Source: Halalkalicoccus tibetensis
GTDB taxonomy: Archaea; Halobacteriota; Halobacteria; Halobacteriales; Halalkalicoccaceae
Length of the DNA stretch: 64,000 nt
Assembly (NCBI RefSeq): GCF_037996645.1
Contig: NZ_JBBMXV010000005.1
Coordinates: 1 to 64,000, forward strand
Direction of reading: 5' to 3'
Shown: positions 60,774 through 64,000 of the stretch, piece after piece
Layout of the letters: every line of letters starts with the position of its first letter
Position numbering within the stretch: the stretch's first letter is position 1
Notes under the pieces: model-generated
Seen by the model: only the letters and a program-made list of their open reading frames with translations
Databases searched by the model: none
What the model was told of the DNA's origin: nothing
Translations under genes and position numbers: made by a program

Positions 60774-61172
60774 ATGGGATTTTTCACGGAAATAGGCCGT
60801 CGAGTCAAGCGATTCAAACAAAAAACCGCGATAACAGCCGACGAGCAAGCTGATAACGGTGAGGAGATGAGCAAGGAGGCAACGGCCAAGAAAGGCCACC
60901 GAAGCGATGAATCACAACAGACATCAGATCTAGATACGGACGTGGACGATCCACGACGTACCACCAACAAAGGTCGTCTAGAAGCCGATACCTCCGAAGC
61001 AGCACTCGCCGATGAATCCGGCGAAGCAGTCGGTCCCGATCCCGAACAGGCCGAACCCGTCCAAACTGAGGGCACTGAACCCGAAGCCACCCCTGAAAAG
61101 GATACTTTGCATGGGGGAAGCGATTCCGTAAATACTGACAAAGCGGTCACAGACGACGGATCAGAAGGCTGA
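60774..61172 (+). CDS. Acidic, mostly disordered protein
   Basis: A 132-residue protein. A short basic amphipathic N-terminus (MGFFTEIGRRVKRFKQKTAI) could bind membrane or nucleic acid. The rest is Glu/Asp/Thr/Pro rich with no hydrophobic core ('SEAALADESGEAVGPDPEQA', 'EPVQTEGTEPEATPEKD'). The ATG at 60774 follows AAAGGACG. The frame starts nine codons earlier, but this ATG begins the typical MGFF motif. Function unknown. Confidence 0.55.
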   Translation: MGFFTEIGRRVKRFKQKTAITADEQADNGEEMSKEATAKKGHRSDESQQTSDLDTDVDDPRRTTNKGRLEADTSEAALADESGEAVGPDPEQAEPVQTEGTEPEATPEKDTLHGGSDSVNTDKAVTDDGSEG

Positions 61173-61335
61173 AACAGGTAAACCATTGTGTCCGTTGATG
61201 AAAACGATACACAAGCAAACAAGTAAAGGGAACGTCGAACAGCAAGGGCGGGAGGAAACACAAAATCAAAAGATAAACCAATCGTCGGATGATTCCACTC
61301 ACAGAGAAGGACTAAACAGAGCGAGTAGCTGCTGA

Positions 61336-61560
61336 TGACGCCGATCATAGTCCTCTTCGGTGGGCTGGTCGTGAGCGGTCTGTTCGCTCCCTGACGTGGC
61401 AGGCTATCGTCGTCACCGTCGCGATCGTGTTCGTCATCCGGCCGGTTGCTGGCCTGGTCGCGCTTTTCGGATTCGAATGGGAGTGGATTGATCGGCTAGC
61501 GATCTCCTTTTTGACGCTCGAGGGATCACCATGTTCTACTATCTCTACATTATTCTATCC
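61336..61560 (+). pseudogene. Fragment of a CPA1 Na+/H+ antiporter, decayed
   Basis: 'LMTPIIVLFGGLVVSGLFAP' is followed, across frameshifts, by 'WQAIVVTVAIVFVIRPVAGL', 'VALFGFEWEWIDRLAISF'. It aligns with residues of 26233-26470 in the other antiporter copy. Several frame changes, no start, and no downstream part. A relic. Confidence 0.72.
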
Positions 61561-61733
61561 CATACGAGAAGCTATCCAAATTTCGCAAAATAGTGATTAA
61601 AACTGTTGTCTTCACCCTTCACAGTACAGAGTAGATGATTACCCTTCAGCCACTTATACGAGTCCCCTGAACAATAATCCCGTTTGGGAGCTTGAACAAA
61701 TACCTATACGTCTCACTACACTACACTCATCCA

Positions 61734-61991
61734 ATGGCTCAATCGTCCTGCGTACGTGACGTTGAGGAACCGCCCGATCGGAAAGGAATGCTGTTTTGTC
61801 CATCCTGTGAACACGAAAGTCCCGTTGATGGTGATTGGGTTGTTCGAGAGCGTGTGACGAGCCTAGTGTATCGCTGTCCGAAATGTGAGAATCAAATCAC
61901 CGAACGTGAGTGTCATCACCCAATTTACCCTGCCGTTCGGCTGTGGTCAAGATGGGTTCGCGCGGTGGCTACTACCGTCTCCCTTTACTGA
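61734..61991 (+). CDS. Zinc-ribbon protein
   Basis: An 85-residue protein: 'PDRKGMLFCPSCEHESPVDG', 'DWVVRERVTSLVYRCPKCEN', 'QITERECHH'. Two CPxC knuckles, 27 residues apart, form one zinc ribbon. The C-terminus 'AVRLWSRWVRAVATTVSLY' is amphipathic or weakly hydrophobic and may lie on the membrane. The ATG at 61734 is used. It overlaps nothing and ends 1 bp before the FNT remnant, so the pair could once have been an operon. Confidence 0.72.
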   Translation: MAQSSCVRDVEEPPDRKGMLFCPSCEHESPVDGDWVVRERVTSLVYRCPKCENQITERECHHPIYPAVRLWSRWVRAVATTVSLY

Positions 61992-62582
61992 ATGAGTCAG
62001 GACAACGAACCCGTCGACAATGAGACCGAAGAATCAGTCCGTGAGGCGGTCGAACACTCGCGTAGCGGGGCGCCAGCTACCGGCGCGGCGATCCGCGATC
62101 GGTCTCTGCCGACGAGATCTACCAGCGCGTTATCGCGAGCGCAGCCGAGGAGGCCGACGTCACTCCCCGCGAGCTCGTGTTCAGCGGACTCGCCGCAGGT
62201 TTGCCATTGCGCTCACCTTCATGGTCCACGCCGTGTTCACGGCCCAGTACGGCAGCGAAGGGGGACTCGCAGACGAACTCCTTACCAGCTTTACACCGAG
62301 AACACGCTGCCACCCGTTGCGCTCGTCCTTGAACGGCTCGCAAGTGTTCCACGCCTGTTGCGCATCTGGATTGTCGTGTTCTTAGCTAACGCCGTGGGCG
62401 CGGGGATCGGCGCGTACGTGCTGGCGAACACGGGTGTCCTCTCGCTAGGAGCTGTTGAAGCCGCGTCCACCTTCGGTACCGAGGACCTTGAAACGTCGTG
62501 GTGGGACCTGTTCTATCAGGGCGTATTCGCCGCCTTCATCGTCGCCGGCGTCCTCGGTGGCGAGTGCTTTGTCACCCAATGA
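61992..62582 (+). pseudogene. Formate/nitrite transporter (FNT) family, frameshifted
   Basis: 'SQDNEPVDNETEESVREAVE', 'HSRSGAPATGAA' is the N-terminal tail. 'DEIYQRVIASAAEEADVTPR' and 'ITLTFMVHAVFTAQYGSEGG' then appear in other frames. The first frame resumes with 'YQLYTENTLPPVALVLERLA', 'LRIWIVVFLANAVGAGIGAY' and 'WWDLFYQGVFAAFIVAGVL'. The end is truncated after that. FNT channels pass formate, nitrite or HS-. At least two frameshifts and a lost C-terminus show it is dead. With NarK-like and HPP proteins elsewhere, it hints at a former nitrite-handling set. Confidence 0.8.
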
Positions 62583-62593
62583 GAGGAGGGCCA

Positions 62594-62779
62594 TTAGCTT
62601 CTCGCCTTTCTGAGGGCGCTCAGCATTTCCGCTTCGTTGTCAAAGTCGGCCGTGTCAACAGCATGAAGCTGCTCTATGATCTCGCGAAGGCTGAGGCCGT
62701 TCTTCCCGGCGTGCATTATGTCCCGCCCGGTCATGCACTTGCTCGCAAGCTGCTCGGTGTCGTCTTCACTTTCTGACCT
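62594..62779 (-). pseudogene. Frameshifted gene end of unknown family
   Basis: On the minus strand 'SESEDDTEQLASKCMTGRDI', 'MHAGK' is followed in the next frame by 'NGLSLREIIEQLHAVDTADF', 'DNEAEMLSALRKARS', stop at 62594. An extra A in AAGAAACGG (about 62700) separates them. The sequence is coherent and halophile-like. Family not recognised; the N-terminus is missing. Confidence 0.42.
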
Positions 62780-62907
62780 AATAGGATGGCCCGTGGCGAG
62801 AAAATAGGTGACAGCCGCGTGACTCCGCTCTTCTCGCGTGTACTATTCCAGATTGGAATTTGAAGTGTCAGAAAAATAATCTCTGCCGTAATGAGCCCCG
62901 ATATAAC

Positions 62908-63150
62908 ATACCCCTCATCAAAATAGCCTCATTCGGCGATTGCACCGAAGAGGACTGGACCAGTTGCGCCCAGGACGGAGGCTGTGGTTCAAATTGACCC
63001 CAAGCCTGATCCCTGTAACTCATCTGAGAATATATTTGCTAAATACGATTGGGTAACTGCTCCAGAGCCAAGCATCGAACTCACAAGCGCGGTGGCAACG
63101 ATCAAGAGCCAGAGCCCATCAATAAAAGGCAAACACAGACCTCTGTTTAG
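62908..63150 (-). pseudogene. Fragment of an MFS transporter with stop codons
   Basis: The minus strand reads 'FIDGLWLLIVATALVSSMLG', 'SGAVTQSYLANIFSDELQGS', 'GLGSI', stop, 'TTASVLGATGPVLFGAIAE', stop, 'GYFDEG'. This is the last third of a major facilitator. Both stops sit where Arg or Asp codons are expected (CGA to TGA; GAx to TGA), i.e. simple decay. Confidence 0.7.
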
Positions 63151-64000
63151 ACGATCAAATCCTCAGGGTATCCTGCTCGTTGACGCGCTGTCTGACGTTC
63201 GTCCTCGGTTAGCCGGTAGGGCCGTAGCTCCTCGTCTAGCGAACCGAGTGCAGCACGTCGTTCCTGATGTCCTTCAAGAAAATCGGCTATTTTCGTCGCT
63301 GCGATCTCTTTGAGCTCACCGCTCAACAGCGTGCCATCACGATACTCACGCGCAAGTTGCTCGACTCGCTCGTCGCTTTCCTCAAAGAAGTAGTACAGAA
63401 ACTGATAGGAGGCGTCAATCTCTGGGTCCCCACCATGCTCTCGATGAGCTTCAACACTCGACTGGCCACCGGAGTACGCGTAGGTCCGGACCTTCTCAAA
63501 GATAGTCTCACGGCCATCCGAAAGCAGGATACTCGGTGCGTCACTCGAGGAACTCATTTTCCCTGGACCGTCGAGACTCGGCAGAAACTTCGAGAGCAAT
63601 GCCCCCGGCTTTGTAACGTCGTAGCGTTGCTTGGCTGCAATGTCCCGACAGAGACGGACATGCGGGTCCTGATCGACTGCAATCGGAACTACCGTCGAAT
63701 GTGCCCCCTCGACTAGTTGTGGTAAGAGAAGATGCGCTGCTTGTATCGCCGGATAGAACGAGAGTCCGATGTTCTCCGGGGTTCCATAGGTTGCATTCAC
63801 TGTCGATTGGGTTACTTCGGTTGCAAACGCCGCCGCGAGTGGATAGACGACGTCCGCATCCGCCGTGTCGATAATGATGCGTGTCCGATCCGGATCGAAC
63901 CCGACAGCTAGTATCTCACGGAGGTTCTCCCGAGTGTATGTGCTGATCTCAGCTATTGATTTGTCCTTCGCGAAGTACTTCTCGTCGTCGGACAGCGGGA
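63147..64000 (-). CDS. trpS: Tryptophanyl-tRNA synthetase, 5' end outside the window
   Basis: A class I aminoacyl-tRNA synthetase charging tRNA-Trp. The visible ~284 residues contain 'PLSDDEKYFAKDKSIAEIST', 'YGTPENIGLSFYPAIQAAHL', 'VVPIAVDQDPHVRLCRDIA', the KMSSS loop 'SLDGPGKMSSSSDAPSILLS' that binds ATP, and 'YAYSGGQSSVEAHREHGGDP', typical of archaeal TrpS. It ends normally ('ERQTARQRAGYPEDLIV'). The HIGH motif lies beyond the right edge. It could be the second TrpS found in many haloarchaea, or the chromosomal border of an integrated element. Confidence 0.93.
   Translation of the reverse strand, partial: PLSDDEKYFAKDKSIAEISTYTRENLREILAVGFDPDRTRIIIDTADADVVYPLAAAFATEVTQSTVNATYGTPENIGLSFYPAIQAAHLLLPQLVEGAHSTVVPIAVDQDPHVRLCRDIAAKQRYDVTKPGALLSKFLPSLDGPGKMSSSSDAPSILLSDGRETIFEKVRTYAYSGGQSSVEAHREHGGDPEIDASYQFLYYFFEESDERVEQLAREYRDGTLLSGELKEIAATKIADFLEGHQERRAALGSLDEELRPYRLTEDERQTARQRAGYPEDLIV

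Noticed and set aside
63130-63160. TGTTTAGACG near 63140 as a third end of the IS5-type element
   Set aside because: It is the stop-codon region of trpS; only about 10 bases match and the rest of the terminal repeat does not.
1-64000. tRNA, rRNA and large structured RNA genes
   Set aside because: Looked for T-loop-like GGTTCGAATCC strings and cloverleaf ends by eye and found none convincing; a covariance-model scan would be needed to exclude them.

Overview
The window is haloarchaeal DNA, most likely a large plasmid or an integrated plasmid-like region of a halobacterium. Four things point that way: acidic proteins; families nearly restricted to Halobacteria (Bat/HTH_10 regulators, DUF7344, DUF6788, DUF7509 and CxxC micro-proteins); an Orc1/Cdc6 initiator flanked by origin repeats; and many insertion-element scars. 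No rRNA or tRNA gene was recognised. The only housekeeping-type gene is a partial tryptophanyl-tRNA synthetase at the right edge.

Layout. 0-16 kb: an HTH regulator, a glutamate dehydrogenase module (Bat-type sensor-regulator, zinc micro-protein, GDH), an MFS exporter beside a second Bat-type regulator, a CBS protein, a third Bat-type regulator, an SDR dehydrogenase, and remnants of a metal P-type ATPase, an esterase and a PAS kinase. 16-30 kb: a patchwork containing a GC-rich nitrate/nitrite-type transporter with two universal stress proteins and an HPP protein, a PIN/HTH toxin-antitoxin pair, broken cobT/cbiA, a head-to-head junction of two truncated transporters, and CorA. 30-45 kb: a replicon core with Orc1/Cdc6, origin repeats, a DUF7509 protein and an ArsR regulator, surrounded by disrupted accessory genes; these include a PD-(D/E)XK-like nuclease gene split by a 120-bp MITE. 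It ends with a second, partly degraded copy of the GDH module. 45.3-48.5 kb: an intact four-gene cluster encoding a sulfotransferase, a 50-aa protein, an APS kinase-nucleotidyltransferase fusion and a YqcI/YcgG-type protein. 49-64 kb: a PHP phosphoesterase, two more Bat-type regulators, integrase remnants, a PsiE/NfeD/stomatin operon, a GNAT enzyme, an IS5-type transposase with a chlorite-dismutase-like neighbour inside one inverted-repeat pair, and pseudogenes of FNT, MFS and antiporter genes.

How it works together. The intact genes centre on transcription control by Bat-family regulators, nitrogen metabolism and transport (GDH, NarK-like, HPP, FNT remnant), ion and metal transport, stress proteins and replicon maintenance. 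The most distinctive set is the 45.3-48.5 kb cluster, which looks like a small pathway that makes PAPS and sulfonates an unknown, possibly N-hydroxylated, acceptor.

Two structural signals cut across annotations. Eight copies of a 41-47 bp element with CCTTGTGCAAC / GTTGCACAAGG arms lie between 30.9 and 60.6 kb. A heavy load of single-base frameshifts and chimeric junctions is concentrated in accessory genes.
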